Origin: Methanospirillum purgamenti
Lineage (GTDB): Archaea > Halobacteriota > Methanomicrobia > Methanomicrobiales > Methanospirillaceae
NCBI RefSeq assembly: GCF_018502485.1
Contig: NZ_CP075546.1
Reading direction: 5' to 3' (one strand)
Length of the DNA: 64,000 bases
Shown: piece after piece, positions 35,967-44,913 of the stretch
Numbering within the stretch: position 1 is the stretch's first letter
Layout of the letters: each line of letters opens with the position of its first letter
Program-made: the position numbers and the translations under genes
Notes under the pieces: generated by a model
What the model saw: only the letters and a program-made list of their open reading frames with translations
Databases searched by the model: none
Told to the model about the DNA's origin: nothing

Positions 35967-36962
35967 TTAGCAAACGCGAGGAACGGGATCACCCATAGGT
36001 GGTTCGATAAACCGTTCTCCCCCAGCTTCTGTCTCCATAATAACTCCTTGTCCTTTTGTTACCGTTCCAATGATAGCTGCATCACGTCCATAACGATGTC
36101 TTTTTAGAATTTGTAGGATTGAATCAGCCTCTTCAGCGGGGACACCCATAACCACTTTTCCTTCATTGGCTACTTCAAGAGGGTCAATACCTAGCAATTG
36201 CGAAGCTGATCTGACAGATGATCGTATTGGAATATTTTCTTCAGATATTCGTATCATTACATTGGATTTTTTTGACATTTCGTTAATAGCACTGGCAAAT
36301 CCTCCTCTTGTGGGATCTTTCATTGCATGAATGGTTCCTGATTTCATAACTGAATGAACCATACCAGATAAAGGAGCGACATCTGATACGATTTGGTCCG
36401 CAAAATCAAATTCCTCTCTGCTTGCCAGTACAGCAAATCCATGATCCCCTAGTGTTCCGGAAACGATGATTGCATCACCAGGCTTTAGACCATTATCACG
36501 AATAATGGTATCAGCAACTCCAATACCCGCTGTGTTAATTGCTATCTGGTCAAGAGCCCCTCTTTCCATAACTTTGGTATCACCGGTAACAAGAGCAACA
36601 TTTTCTTCACAGAGGGCATGGTCCATTGATTCAACAATTTTTCCTAGTATCTCAAAATCAAAACCCTCTTCAACAATGAGTCCACATGAAAGAGCTAATG
36701 GTTTTCCTCCCATCATGGTGATATCATTAATCGTGCCACAAACAGAAATTCGTCCGATGTCACCGCCGGGGAAAAATAATGGACGGACTACATGTGAATC
36801 TGTTGTAAAAACTACTTGTTTTCCCCCGATGGGAATGACGGCCCCATCATCAAGTGCTTCAAGTCCTATTCCACCAGCGTTTGTATTCGTAATTTTGGAG
36901 AATAGATCTACTACTTCTCCCATGACTTCTCCACCGGCACCATGCATCAGTGATATTTTCAT
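35967..36962 (-). CDS. hypE: Hydrogenase maturation protein HypE
   Basis: HypE dehydrates a carbamoyl group on its own C-terminal Cys to make the cyanide ligand of [NiFe]-hydrogenases. The 331-residue AIR-synthase-fold protein starts ISLMHGAGGEVMGEVV and shows GLEALDDGAVIP, TTDSHVVRPLFFPGGDIGRI, MKDPTRGGFASA and the essential C-terminal VPRVC, with Cys as the last residue. The ATG directly follows the hypA stop (TAAATG), so translation is coupled. Hydrogenases are central to a CO2-reducing methanogen. Confidence 0.96.
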   Translation of the reverse strand: MKISLMHGAGGEVMGEVVDLFSKITNTNAGGIGLEALDDGAVIPIGGKQVVFTTDSHVVRPLFFPGGDIGRISVCGTINDITMMGGKPLALSCGLIVEEGFDFEILGKIVESMDHALCEENVALVTGDTKVMERGALDQIAINTAGIGVADTIIRDNGLKPGDAIIVSGTLGDHGFAVLASREEFDFADQIVSDVAPLSGMVHSVMKSGTIHAMKDPTRGGFASAINEMSKKSNVMIRISEENIPIRSSVRSASQLLGIDPLEVANEGKVVMGVPAEEADSILQILKRHRYGRDAAIIGTVTKGQGVIMETEAGGERFIEPPMGDPVPRVC

Positions 36963-37298
36963 TTAATCAGCCTCAACCTCTATTCGTGTAACTACGACTT
37001 CTTTTCCTTTTTCAATTGCCGGGAGTTGTCCACATTCAGGACATACAAAAATTTCACTGCCAACATATCCACAAGCACACCGTGTTTGCGGAGGAACCTT
37101 TGTGCAGATGAGTTTTGTTTCATGAAACAGTGGATCATCTTCTACTATGGTAGTGAATAAAAATTCTACTTGATCAGGATTAACAATTGACAGTTCTCCA
37201 ACATCTACATAAATAGTAGTGATATATTTCGCCTTATTTTCAAGTGCAGCTCTTCGTGACGTGACAACAATATCATACGCTATTCCATATTCATGCAT
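36963..37298 (-). CDS. hypA: Hydrogenase nickel-insertion protein HypA
   Basis: HypA delivers nickel to [NiFe]-hydrogenase precursors with HypB. The 111-residue protein has the nickel-binding N-terminus MHEYGIAYDIV (Met-His-Glu), the VDVGELSIVNPDQVEFLF segment and a zinc site formed by RCACGYVG and FVCPECG. The length is slightly below typical 113-140 but complete. It is directly followed by hypE; hypB, C, D and F are not in the window. Confidence 0.95.
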   Translation of the reverse strand: MHEYGIAYDIVVTSRRAALENKAKYITTIYVDVGELSIVNPDQVEFLFTTIVEDDPLFHETKLICTKVPPQTRCACGYVGSEIFVCPECGQLPAIEKGKEVVVTRIEVEAD

Positions 37299-37420
37299 GA
37301 GAAAAAGACTCCCTGTCTATGAGGATTTGTCCGATCCAAGGTTTACCCATAACAAGTTAAAAGGTGCGATATTATCCTGAAAGAGGATCTAAGTTTTTTG
37401 TTTGTGACCATCATAAATTT

Positions 37421-38179
37421 TTATTTTCTCTTATTGAACCGAAAAGAAGATATACGATTTGATAGGTAATTCGTAGCTGATTTTCCTTTTTTTGTCTGAT
37501 AAATTGCATATGACACAGCGGGAATACCTATTAGAAGAATCATCACTGCAATGAGAATATACCAGACATTAACATCCAGATATTCCTGTAGGGCATACAC
37601 TGAATAACCAATAAGAAAACTTGAAAATATTGTTCCGATAGTAATTGCAGTAAAAATCTCTATGGATTTTAATCCGAGCATTTTTCCAATAATTGATCCA
37701 CTGACGGATCCGGTTCCCTGCAATGGAAAAAAAACAAACAAAATGAGACCTATGAAATATAGCCGTTCCAGCCAGCGATGTTCTGAAAGAAATGATTCTC
37801 CTTTCCGTATTAAATACTGAATCAAAGAACCCAGATATGGAACATTACAAATCAATTCAAAATTCCATATCATGAAAAGACAACAAGCGATGTCAACACA
37901 GACAATTGAAAGACACATTACCTGAAACGGAAAACCCAGGGCAATTCCTGCTGGTATGATTGTTTCTTTCCCTGCGGGAGGAATAAAATAAATTAGTAGT
38001 AATCCACCAAGTTGGAGAGCTGTAGTATCATCATAAAACCAGAATATTACTCCAATCAAACACCCTACTAGAATAAAAGGAATTGTTAACCGCAATATCC
38101 GGGTGATAACTGGTGAAAACCAGATAAGTCCTCCTGAAATGTAACACCCGAGGGGTTTAGTATCAATCAATGTTTTCAC
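37421..38179 (-). CDS. Small multidrug export-type membrane protein (PF06695-like)
   Basis: A 252-residue integral membrane protein with six or seven hydrophobic segments (for example ITRILRLTIPFILVGCLIGVIFWFY, LGGLLLIYFIPPAG, MCLSIVCVDIACCLFMIWNF). The motif FIPPAGKETIIPAGIALG with a Pro-rich loop and the FFPLQGTGSVSGSIIGKMLGL re-entrant-like loop are characteristic of the Sm_multidrug_ex family. The name of that family is historical and substrate is unknown. The C-terminus is basic and cytoplasmic-type. It is 121 bp downstream of hypA but has its own promoter-sized gap. Confidence 0.75.
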   Translation of the reverse strand: MKTLIDTKPLGCYISGGLIWFSPVITRILRLTIPFILVGCLIGVIFWFYDDTTALQLGGLLLIYFIPPAGKETIIPAGIALGFPFQVMCLSIVCVDIACCLFMIWNFELICNVPYLGSLIQYLIRKGESFLSEHRWLERLYFIGLILFVFFPLQGTGSVSGSIIGKMLGLKSIEIFTAITIGTIFSSFLIGYSVYALQEYLDVNVWYILIAVMILLIGIPAVSYAIYQTKKGKSATNYLSNRISSFRFNKRK

Positions 38180-38220
38180 CGGATATAATATATTAAAAAA
38201 ATTGGTAATATTAGGTGTCT

Positions 38221-39288
38221 TTAAAGGTATATCACACCTGTATTGTTCACTTTCGTGCTCACTGCAATCTCAAGGTTTAATGGATGTAATATTTTTGCTA
38301 GTTCTTCTTCTTTCTTAGAGGTGATGACTGCAATAGAAGGGCCCACAGAACTCATTCCTACAAATTCCAATCCTTCTTTTCTGAGTTTATGCATATATTG
38401 ATATAATTCAAATGAATGGTGCTCTATCTCAGCTCGTTTGGATCCTCGGAATTCCATCTCCCATAATGCATCACCCATTTTTTTCAAATCCCCTTTATTT
38501 AAAGCTGGAATAAAATCCATCATAACAATATAAGATTTTAATTCGCGATCACGATAATCAAGGGTTCTGGCTTTGTTCATGAGGAGAGAAAATTCTTCTT
38601 CGCCAGCGGATGAGATTGAACTAGGCGGGATTACGATGTGAACATTACTGTTTTCAGCAAATGCATGTTGATGGACAACAGTAAGATTATCTCCAAGGAT
38701 TCCCATTCCTCCCCGACTGCTGACAGCAGGACCTACACCTGTCTCAAATCCATATGCGATCATACCCTCTTCTGTCTCTTCTACATAATTATTACCAATA
38801 AGAATCCGAAGTTGATCAATTGATAATGGATCTCCTACAGCCTTATTTACTGCAAACGCAAGAGCCGTAAGGATAGTGCTGGTTGATCCAAGACCGACAT
38901 GTTTGTAGTCATGATCTTTAGCGGTTACACTAAATCCTCCGGTATATCCTATAGTTTTAGAGAATACTGTGAGAAAATGGTTAATTATTGCAGGTCTTGA
39001 ATAATTAATTTTAAATTCGGTTTGTATACAGAGTACTTCAACTTCAGCATATACATCAATTGCAAATCCAATTCCCCCACCACCGGGATGTCCTGGAGCA
39101 AACCGATTCATGTCAAGAACTGTGAGATGTATCCGTCCTGGTGCTTTCGTTCTGATTGGATTTTGGGATATTTTCAAATTATATGAACCTTCATACCCGC
39201 AGGTATTGATGTTTTCTCCTGGATGAAATGAATTAAATTCATATTCTACCAGGTCTAAATCTCCTCCTCTGATACGAAGGATGGTCAT
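38221..39288 (-). CDS. GHMP-family protein, beta-RFAP synthase-like
   Basis: A 355-residue GHMP-kinase-fold protein. After an N-terminal ~48 residues of extra sequence it reads TKAPGRIHLTVLDMNRFAPG, GGGGIGFAID, and the glycine motif HVGLGSTSTILTALAFAV, followed by EEGMIAYGFETGVGP and GMSSVGPSIAVIT. These match beta-ribofuranosylaminobenzene 5'-phosphate synthase, which joins PRPP and 4-aminobenzoate at the first step of methanopterin synthesis. The N-terminal addition and the modest match leave room for another GHMP-type activity. Its ATG overlaps the stop of the DUF2148 gene (ATGA), so the two are co-translated. Confidence 0.68.
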   Translation of the reverse strand: MTILRIRGGDLDLVEYEFNSFHPGENINTCGYEGSYNLKISQNPIRTKAPGRIHLTVLDMNRFAPGHPGGGGIGFAIDVYAEVEVLCIQTEFKINYSRPAIINHFLTVFSKTIGYTGGFSVTAKDHDYKHVGLGSTSTILTALAFAVNKAVGDPLSIDQLRILIGNNYVEETEEGMIAYGFETGVGPAVSSRGGMGILGDNLTVVHQHAFAENSNVHIVIPPSSISSAGEEEFSLLMNKARTLDYRDRELKSYIVMMDFIPALNKGDLKKMGDALWEMEFRGSKRAEIEHHSFELYQYMHKLRKEGLEFVGMSSVGPSIAVITSKKEEELAKILHPLNLEIAVSTKVNNTGVIYL

Positions 39289-39839
39289 TGAACTGGCCTC
39301 CTGTCAAAGAAAATATTTTTACCTGTAACAGAGAGTGGGATTCCATAGGCACAGGTACAATTTGGTAGCAAATTTAGGGATAATCCGGCTACTCCGGCTG
39401 TAAATAGAATTCGATTGTCTGCGTTATGGATCTGTGCCGTTTTAGCAGCTGATCCGACTGCAATTCCAAGGTCAGCCATTCTGATAACACAATTTGGACC
39501 CGTGAATAATGATTGAACAGGATCTATATTCATTTTCTGATGCATTTCCTTACAGGTCTTATATCCACATCCTCCACAGTTCAGTCCTACATCTTCAAAA
39601 CCCCTGCAACCAATAAGAACGCATACAGAGCTGTCTCTGATATTTTGTGCATCACGGGGAAATGGGGGGAGGCTTGTCTTGTTACCTATAGTGATCATCT
39701 CGTCTGCTAAACGGGAAAGATCATCTCCTTTCACGATACGGGTAATAATTGTGTCAACACCTTTTCCTTTTGGTGCTGTCCGTGCAGAGACTGCCATGAG
39801 TGATGCTATGATCATCATGGCATCCTGTTCAGGATCCAT
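39285..39839 (-). CDS. DUF2148 ferredoxin-like iron-sulfur protein
   Basis: A 184-residue protein of the DUF2148 family. Cys-rich motifs include NCGGCGYKTCKEM near residue 87, GPNCVIRM near 112 and NCTCAYGIP near 162, together enough for a [4Fe-4S] cluster. The N-terminus is MMIIASLMAVSARTAPKGKGVDTI, also typical of the family. Function is unknown; electron transfer is inferred. It is the first gene of a two-gene unit with the GHMP-family protein, linked by a 4-bp overlap. Confidence 0.83.
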   Translation of the reverse strand: MDPEQDAMMIIASLMAVSARTAPKGKGVDTIITRIVKGDDLSRLADEMITIGNKTSLPPFPRDAQNIRDSSVCVLIGCRGFEDVGLNCGGCGYKTCKEMHQKMNIDPVQSLFTGPNCVIRMADLGIAVGSAAKTAQIHNADNRILFTAGVAGLSLNLLPNCTCAYGIPLSVTGKNIFFDRRPVQ

Positions 39840-39874
39840 AACCAGAATAATCTGTTGAGTATTTAATTTCGATG

Positions 39875-40999
39875 TTACCTAACCTTTGTATGATGATTTA
39901 TGTAAGAAAGAATTGCACTATAAGCCATCTCTGAACCCCGGTACGCTTCCTGTCTTGCAGAGTCAGGTTCAGCCATCGCACGAGTCTTCATCTCTTCATA
40001 TTCTTTGAGTAAGAAATTCATATACAAAAAAAGGTCTCCCTTTTCATATCCAAATCGATCCAAAGCCAGCCCACAAGCTCTATCCCATCCTTGTTTTGCA
40101 TAAGATGAAAGATTGTATTTTGTTGGGCTGTGTTTCATTTCAATAAGCATCTCAAACATCTCATCTTCACTAATGGCGCCTTTATGTTCACGAAATTGAG
40201 ATGTAACTTTTTTGAAAAATTCATTCCATTCATCGTGCCATCGTTCCTGTATCTGTTCAGGATATTCATCACTCGGTTTTGAAATGCGTTTAATTTGCAT
40301 TTTTGAAATATCATTCTCAAAACCTTCGACACACTGGGGAAATGAAAAGTTAATAGAAATTTTATCGTCATCTTCAGATTGCGCAGTATAAATTACAGAA
40401 TATGGGATGATAATAAAGTCCCTAGATTTTATTTTTATTATAAGTCGGTTGTTGGTTGCATAAAGCATGCATGCTTCATAAAAATAGTCATCAAACCAAA
40501 TATCCATTTTTTCTCTGGTTTTTACTATCTCGAATTCGTCAAGACCTTCTTTTGATCTGACTACTCCTTCGATGAGGAGGAGATCATCCTCTTCATTTTG
40601 CATAGCATGCTTTTTTAGCGCAATTTGTGATTGATATTTAGATATTTGAACGGACAGTATTTTTTTCCAATAATTTGGCCATTTTGGATCATCTAAAAGG
40701 ATGAGTCCCCCACCTTCCTTTCTTTTTAGTCCGTGAAGAAAAATTCTGACATATTCATCTTTTCCATCAAAAAACCGAAGTGGGGTGTTACATCGAATAC
40801 AGAGATACTTATTATTTTCAACATATATCTCGTGTATGAGGTCATATGATAATTTTATTAGCTGATTTTTCTGATTTTTAATAATCAGGCGATAATTTGT
40901 AATATAAATTTTTGTTACATATCGGTTTTTCGGAGTAAAAAAAACTGCAGCAACCCCTTTTTTGAGTAATGATTCGCCCTTCTGACACCCCACGTTCAT
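39875..40999 (-). CDS. Duplicated PH/GRAM-like domain protein, unknown function
   Basis: A 374-residue soluble protein I do not recognise. It appears to have two related beta-rich segments: residues ~5-90 (LLKKGVAAVFFTPKNRYVTKIYITNYRLII) and residues ~140-225 (LLLIEGVVRSKEGLDEFEIV, CMLYATNNRLIIKIKSRDFIIIPYSVIY). The repeated ITNYRLII / ATNNRLII strand followed by a potassium- or membrane-binding type turn is the signature of PH- or GRAM-like domains. The C-terminal ~110 residues are helical (FLYMNFLLKEYEEMKTRAMAEP). It has no signal peptide. Neighbours give no clue. Confidence 0.6.
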   Translation of the reverse strand: MNVGCQKGESLLKKGVAAVFFTPKNRYVTKIYITNYRLIIKNQKNQLIKLSYDLIHEIYVENNKYLCIRCNTPLRFFDGKDEYVRIFLHGLKRKEGGGLILLDDPKWPNYWKKILSVQISKYQSQIALKKHAMQNEEDDLLLIEGVVRSKEGLDEFEIVKTREKMDIWFDDYFYEACMLYATNNRLIIKIKSRDFIIIPYSVIYTAQSEDDDKISINFSFPQCVEGFENDISKMQIKRISKPSDEYPEQIQERWHDEWNEFFKKVTSQFREHKGAISEDEMFEMLIEMKHSPTKYNLSSYAKQGWDRACGLALDRFGYEKGDLFLYMNFLLKEYEEMKTRAMAEPDSARQEAYRGSEMAYSAILSYINHHTKVR

Positions 41000-41087
41000 A
41001 GTTAAAAAACCTGATGTATGCTAAATTATCCCAGTAGTATATGCATCATCTGATATATGTTAAAAATCTAAAAACCCCGTGAGTCAT

Positions 41088-42533
41088 ATGTTTACCGGGA
41101 TAGATATTGGAGGGACGAATACTGATATTGCGATTATAGATTCAGAGATTAAAACATTTAAGGTTCCTAATAGTGAGGGCCTGAATTCTGCCCTTGGAAA
41201 GATCTCTTCTTCCGGGCGCCTTGCAATAAGCACATCACAACCGTTGAATGATATCATCACAGGTCCTCCCGCGGATATAAAAACAATAACAATTCCTGGT
41301 CCAGGTCTTATATATCCGGGTGCAGTTAAGGGAGCAGTATCTCACCGGGGTGATGTTGTTGAACCGATAGATCCTGGAGAAATCCACACCCTTATGAAAG
41401 GCTCTCATGCAAGAGGTGTTGCTATCGCTGGAAAATTTTCAGTCAGAAATGACATTCTTGAACAGGAAGTGTTTGATATTGTGTCTGAATATTTTTCTGA
41501 AGAGCAAATTGCACTCAGTTCACCTTTAGGGGCATTACATTTTCCAGCTCGTATTCATACAACTCGGTTCAATGCACAAATCAAAGGAAAAGTATCGAAA
41601 TTAATAAGTCAGATCCAGTCTGCATGTCCCAATTTTTATTTTGTTACGTCAACGGGTGGTCTGACCAGTGCTCAGCGTGCTTTGGGTAATCCCATGCTTT
41701 TGTATAGGTCCAGTCCGGCAACTGTTGCGAATGGAGCTTATTTTCTCAGTAGAAATGACGATTGTCTTGTTGTGGATATTGGAGGGACGACAACAGAGTT
41801 GGTTCCGATAAAAAATGGAAAACCTGTTCAGGAAACAGTAATTCTGAATGGATCGAAAACTTTGATTCAGGCTGTTCATGCGACTAGTGTTCCATATGGT
41901 GGAGATTCCTGTATCCGTGAAGGCCTTTGTTCATTCAGGGCAGGTTCATCACGTTCATTTGGTGGAGGTGAACCAACACTTACTGATGCTTTGAACGTGA
42001 CTGGGGCCCGAATAGGGGATGTAGATCGGTCGGAAGTAATCACATCATCATGTGCTCAGGACATTGTACAGTTTTACCTTGATCAGGTTACTGCAGCAAT
42101 AAGAGAATATCATCCAAAAATCCTTATTGGAACGGGATATTTGGCTCACTACCTTCTTTCAGAGATCGCTGAACGCGCACATGCAATTGGAATCGTTCCA
42201 GAACATGCTGCATCAGCAAATGCGGTCGGTGCTGCTGTTTCGCGAATAAGTCTGGAAGTACATGTCCATGTTGATACGGAAAGAAAACGTCTCACTTTGA
42301 ATGGATCTGAATATCCTTACAAGGAATTTCAAGATGATGACACGCTGTTAGCGTACGCATCTGATCTTATCAGAGAACGTGCTCGATCTGAAGGAGCTCC
42401 TGAAGATGATATTCAGGACGTACAAGTCCACTTTTTCTCAGCATATGACGTGGTGAAAGGATGGAGAATCACAGCACGGATAACAGATATTATTCTTGGA
42501 ATAGCTCCAGGGATCTCGATGGAGGCACTATGA
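41088..42533 (+). CDS. Hydantoinase/oxoprolinase-family protein
   Basis: A 481-residue protein of the hydantoinase A / oxoprolinase family, ATP-using ring-opening enzymes with an actin/hexokinase-type fold. It has two ATP-type glycine motifs: FTGIDIGGTNTDIAIID at residues 1-18 and CLVVDIGGTTTELVPI near 225. FTSTGGLTSAQRA-like (VTSTGGLTSAQRALG) and SVPYGGDSCIREG also match. Hydantoinase B partner genes are absent. I chose the ATG at 41088 over a GTG at 41079. It overlaps the deacetylase gene by ATGA, so it leads the four-gene operon 41088-44458. The substrate is unknown. Confidence 0.8.
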   Translation: MFTGIDIGGTNTDIAIIDSEIKTFKVPNSEGLNSALGKISSSGRLAISTSQPLNDIITGPPADIKTITIPGPGLIYPGAVKGAVSHRGDVVEPIDPGEIHTLMKGSHARGVAIAGKFSVRNDILEQEVFDIVSEYFSEEQIALSSPLGALHFPARIHTTRFNAQIKGKVSKLISQIQSACPNFYFVTSTGGLTSAQRALGNPMLLYRSSPATVANGAYFLSRNDDCLVVDIGGTTTELVPIKNGKPVQETVILNGSKTLIQAVHATSVPYGGDSCIREGLCSFRAGSSRSFGGGEPTLTDALNVTGARIGDVDRSEVITSSCAQDIVQFYLDQVTAAIREYHPKILIGTGYLAHYLLSEIAERAHAIGIVPEHAASANAVGAAVSRISLEVHVHVDTERKRLTLNGSEYPYKEFQDDDTLLAYASDLIRERARSEGAPEDDIQDVQVHFFSAYDVVKGWRITARITDIILGIAPGISMEAL

Positions 42534-43618
42534 CATGTGGTGTGGTTTATCACCCGTCGTACTTGATGCACCAGCAAAGTCCTTCTCATCCTGAACGTCG
42601 TGAGCGGTTAGCATACACTCTAGATCAATTACAAGAAGAAGGGATTTTTGATCTCCCACAAATTAAACTCATCACTCCAAGGATAGCATTGCGTGATGAA
42701 GTCCTTCTTGTGCATAGTATAGAGTATCTTCGGTTTTTGGAACAAACATCTGTGTCTGGAGGCACTATTGATGCTGATACCTATGTTCCAAAAGGTCTCA
42801 TTCATGATGCGCTCCTTGCTTCAGGTGGGGCAATTGCTGGTGCTGAAGCCGTTCTTAACCAGGAAGTAAAAAATTGTTTTGTCCTTGCAAGACCTCCAGG
42901 TCATCATGCAGGTCGTTCTCAAGGTGGAGGATTTTGTTATTTAAATAATGTAGCCATCATGGTTCGTTATTTACAACGGAGAGGACTTCGTAGGATTATG
43001 ATACTGGACTGGGATGCCCATCATGGGAATGGAACAGAAGAAATTTTTTATGATGATCCTACGGTATTATTCTGTTCTGTCCATCAATACCCGTTTTATC
43101 CAGGATCTGGAAGAGTTGAAGATATAGGATTTGGTGATGGAAAAGGATACAACATTAATCTTCCAATTCCTGCAGGTAGTTCTGATAAGGTATACCGATA
43201 TCTGCTTGAAGAAGTAATTCTCCCTCTTGCTGATGAGTATATGCCTGATGCTATTGCCATTTCGGCAGGGCAGGATAATCATTTCAGTGATCCTCTTACC
43301 GGACTTGCTTTAACCGCGCAAGGGTATGCACAACTTATGCAGGAGATGTGTATTCTCGCTGATTCCATCTGTTTTGGTAGAATAATCGCTGTTTTAGAAG
43401 GTGGATATGGCATTGAAGGTGGTTTGCCCTACACAAACCTTGGACTCATTGCAGCAATGGCAGGACTTGACATATCAGGTATCAGAGAGCCTGAAATATA
43501 CCGGTCTATGTTACTAAATGAATTTTCTGAAGATGCATTTTCAACGGTTATAAAAATGGTTTCTGATTTAAAGAAAAAATTAGCCGATCATTGGTACTTC
43601 ATTCGAAGATATGAGTGA
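42530..43618 (+). CDS. Histone deacetylase-family amidohydrolase
   Basis: A 362-residue zinc-dependent deacetylase of the acetoin-utilisation/HDAC superfamily, acting on acetyl-lysine or acetylpolyamines. Motifs are YHPSYLMHQQSPSHPERRERL at the start, ARPPGHHAGRSQGGGFCYLNN (the His-His active site, near 128-148), ILDWDAHHGNGTEEIFYDD (zinc ligands), and LEGGYGIEGG near the end. The ATG at 42530 has GGAGG 4 bases upstream and overlaps the preceding stop. Because this organism has an archaeal histone (50655), chromatin is a possible but unproven target; most archaeal histones lack lysine tails. Confidence 0.9.
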   Translation: MTCGVVYHPSYLMHQQSPSHPERRERLAYTLDQLQEEGIFDLPQIKLITPRIALRDEVLLVHSIEYLRFLEQTSVSGGTIDADTYVPKGLIHDALLASGGAIAGAEAVLNQEVKNCFVLARPPGHHAGRSQGGGFCYLNNVAIMVRYLQRRGLRRIMILDWDAHHGNGTEEIFYDDPTVLFCSVHQYPFYPGSGRVEDIGFGDGKGYNINLPIPAGSSDKVYRYLLEEVILPLADEYMPDAIAISAGQDNHFSDPLTGLALTAQGYAQLMQEMCILADSICFGRIIAVLEGGYGIEGGLPYTNLGLIAAMAGLDISGIREPEIYRSMLLNEFSEDAFSTVIKMVSDLKKKLADHWYFIRRYE

Positions 43619-43955
43619 GAATTCTCGATCTTCTGGTTATTTATACTTACCAATGACTGATAGTAAATCTATGGCAATTCAACCGATTCATGTGGATGGT
43701 TCTGATAAAGGGTCAATTATGCTGTATGCTTTATCGACCTGTATCCATTGTAAACAGACCAGGAATCTTTTAGATGAATTAAAAGTGGCGTATGATTATC
43801 TTTATGTTGATCAATTAAGTCGTACTGAGATGGATGATGTTTTAAAAGAGATGGAGAAATTCAATCCAAGGGGTTCATTTCCTACCCTTGTTATCAATAA
43901 TAATAAGGTCATAATTGGAAGCAGATTAGATGAAATACGAGAGGTTTTGCTATAA
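43611..43955 (+). CDS. Glutaredoxin-like protein (CIHC active site)
   Basis: A 114-residue thioredoxin-fold protein. After a ~33-residue N-terminal extension it reads IMLYALSTCIHCKQTRNLLDEL, with the redox pair Cys-Ile-His-Cys at about residues 44-47, then the cis-Pro loop in GSFPTLVINNNKVIIG. This is the NrdH/glutaredoxin group. Methanogens lack classical glutathione, so the partner is likely the reductase encoded immediately downstream, whose ATG shares the final base with this stop (TAATG). It overlaps the deacetylase gene by 8 bp. ATGs farther in (43653 and 43671) are alternative starts. Confidence 0.88.
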   Translation: MSENSRSSGYLYLPMTDSKSMAIQPIHVDGSDKGSIMLYALSTCIHCKQTRNLLDELKVAYDYLYVDQLSRTEMDDVLKEMEKFNPRGSFPTLVINNNKVIIGSRLDEIREVLL

Positions 43956-44458
43956 TGAATTCTGTTCTTTCTTCTGAACAAATTGAAAAAAGATGGGATG
44001 AATTGGAGACTGATGCAAAACAATCTGGATATTTTTTAAATCCGGATCCAGTGTTTACAAAAGGGCTCGTGGAAGGCCTTTTGATCAATTCTGATCGATA
44101 TGGATATGAATCCTGTCCATGCAGACTTTCGTATGGTGAGGAAAAAATTGATCGGGATATCATTTGTCCCTGTGACTACCGGGATGATGATCTGGTTGAA
44201 TTTGGTGCATGTTTTTGTGGATTATATGTCTCTGAAGAGATCTCATTACAAAAAAAGCTGACCCCTGTGGTTCCAGAAAGAAGACCTCCGATATCACAAT
44301 TACAAAAGGACAAACTATCATTTCACATATCAGGAAATTTACCATATCCGGTGTTTCGATGCAAAGTCTGCGGATATCTTTGTGCCAGAAACAATCCTCC
44401 TGAAAAATGTCCGATATGTAAAGTGGGTAAGGAACGTTTTGAGCTCTTTTTAAAATGA
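43955..44458 (+). CDS. Ferredoxin:disulfide reductase (FTR catalytic domain + rubredoxin domain)
   Basis: A 167-residue protein with two iron-sulfur modules. The first ~105 residues resemble the catalytic beta subunit of ferredoxin:thioredoxin reductase: the conserved cysteines are in SCPCRLSYG, IICPCDYRDDD and GACFCGLYVSEE, which form a [4Fe-4S] cluster next to an active disulfide. Residues ~125-167 are a rubredoxin-like domain (FRCKVCGYLCARN, EKCPICKVG). The same fusion is known in Methanosarcina as an archaeal ferredoxin:disulfide reductase. It probably reduces the glutaredoxin-like protein encoded directly upstream, using ferredoxin electrons (inference from adjacency). Confidence 0.9.
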   Translation: MNSVLSSEQIEKRWDELETDAKQSGYFLNPDPVFTKGLVEGLLINSDRYGYESCPCRLSYGEEKIDRDIICPCDYRDDDLVEFGACFCGLYVSEEISLQKKLTPVVPERRPPISQLQKDKLSFHISGNLPYPVFRCKVCGYLCARNNPPEKCPICKVGKERFELFLK

Positions 44459-44505
44459 CCCACTAACCAATACCCTCATATCTTATTCTGTCTACATTAA
44501 TTCCC

Positions 44506-44850
44506 GTGAAAGCAACAGTAACACTTGAGATTGTTGGGTACTCTGATTCTGAATGTTCACCATTTCCATGCGATGAGAACAGAACGTGTGGCCTTACTGC
44601 CTGTGTTTCGTCAGCAAGTCTTGTGAAAGCATATGACGCATTGAAAAATGAGGTTGAAAAAGAATTCGGCGAATGCGTCACGATGAAACTCACCCTTCTT
44701 GATGATCAGGTTCCTGACTACATTAGAGAGATTTACGAGAAAGAGCATCCAGCAATTCCGATGATTCTCCTTAAAGGACAGATAATTCCAATCGGAAGAA
44801 TATCCTGGCCACCGATTCGTGATGCAATTTCTAAAGAACTGTCTTTATGA
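44506..44850 (+). CDS. Small Cys-rich protein, possible thioredoxin-fold
   Basis: A 114-residue protein beginning at GTG (44506); no ATG is available early in this frame and no ribosome-binding sequence is seen, so it may be translated from a leaderless message. The N-terminal beta strand VTLEIVGYSDSE is followed by CSPFPCDENRTCGLTAC, four cysteines near residues 17-33. The later IPMILLKGQIIPIGRISWPPI resembles the cis-Pro/strand part of thioredoxin-like proteins. Not a standard CxxC oxidoreductase. It follows the redox operon on the same strand, which fits a redox or metal role, but function is unknown. Confidence 0.6.
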   Translation: MKATVTLEIVGYSDSECSPFPCDENRTCGLTACVSSASLVKAYDALKNEVEKEFGECVTMKLTLLDDQVPDYIREIYEKEHPAIPMILLKGQIIPIGRISWPPIRDAISKELSL

Positions 44851-44913
44851 TTTGGTATCCTGATCAGATATCAAAGTATATTACTAACTGGAAAGAGAAA
44901 TAGCGATTAGAAG

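Noticed and set aside
41088..42533. MfnF (methanofuran synthesis), which shares the actin-like fold
   Set aside because: The protein is about 480 residues with the hydantoinase/oxoprolinase pattern, longer than MfnF and with different central motifs.
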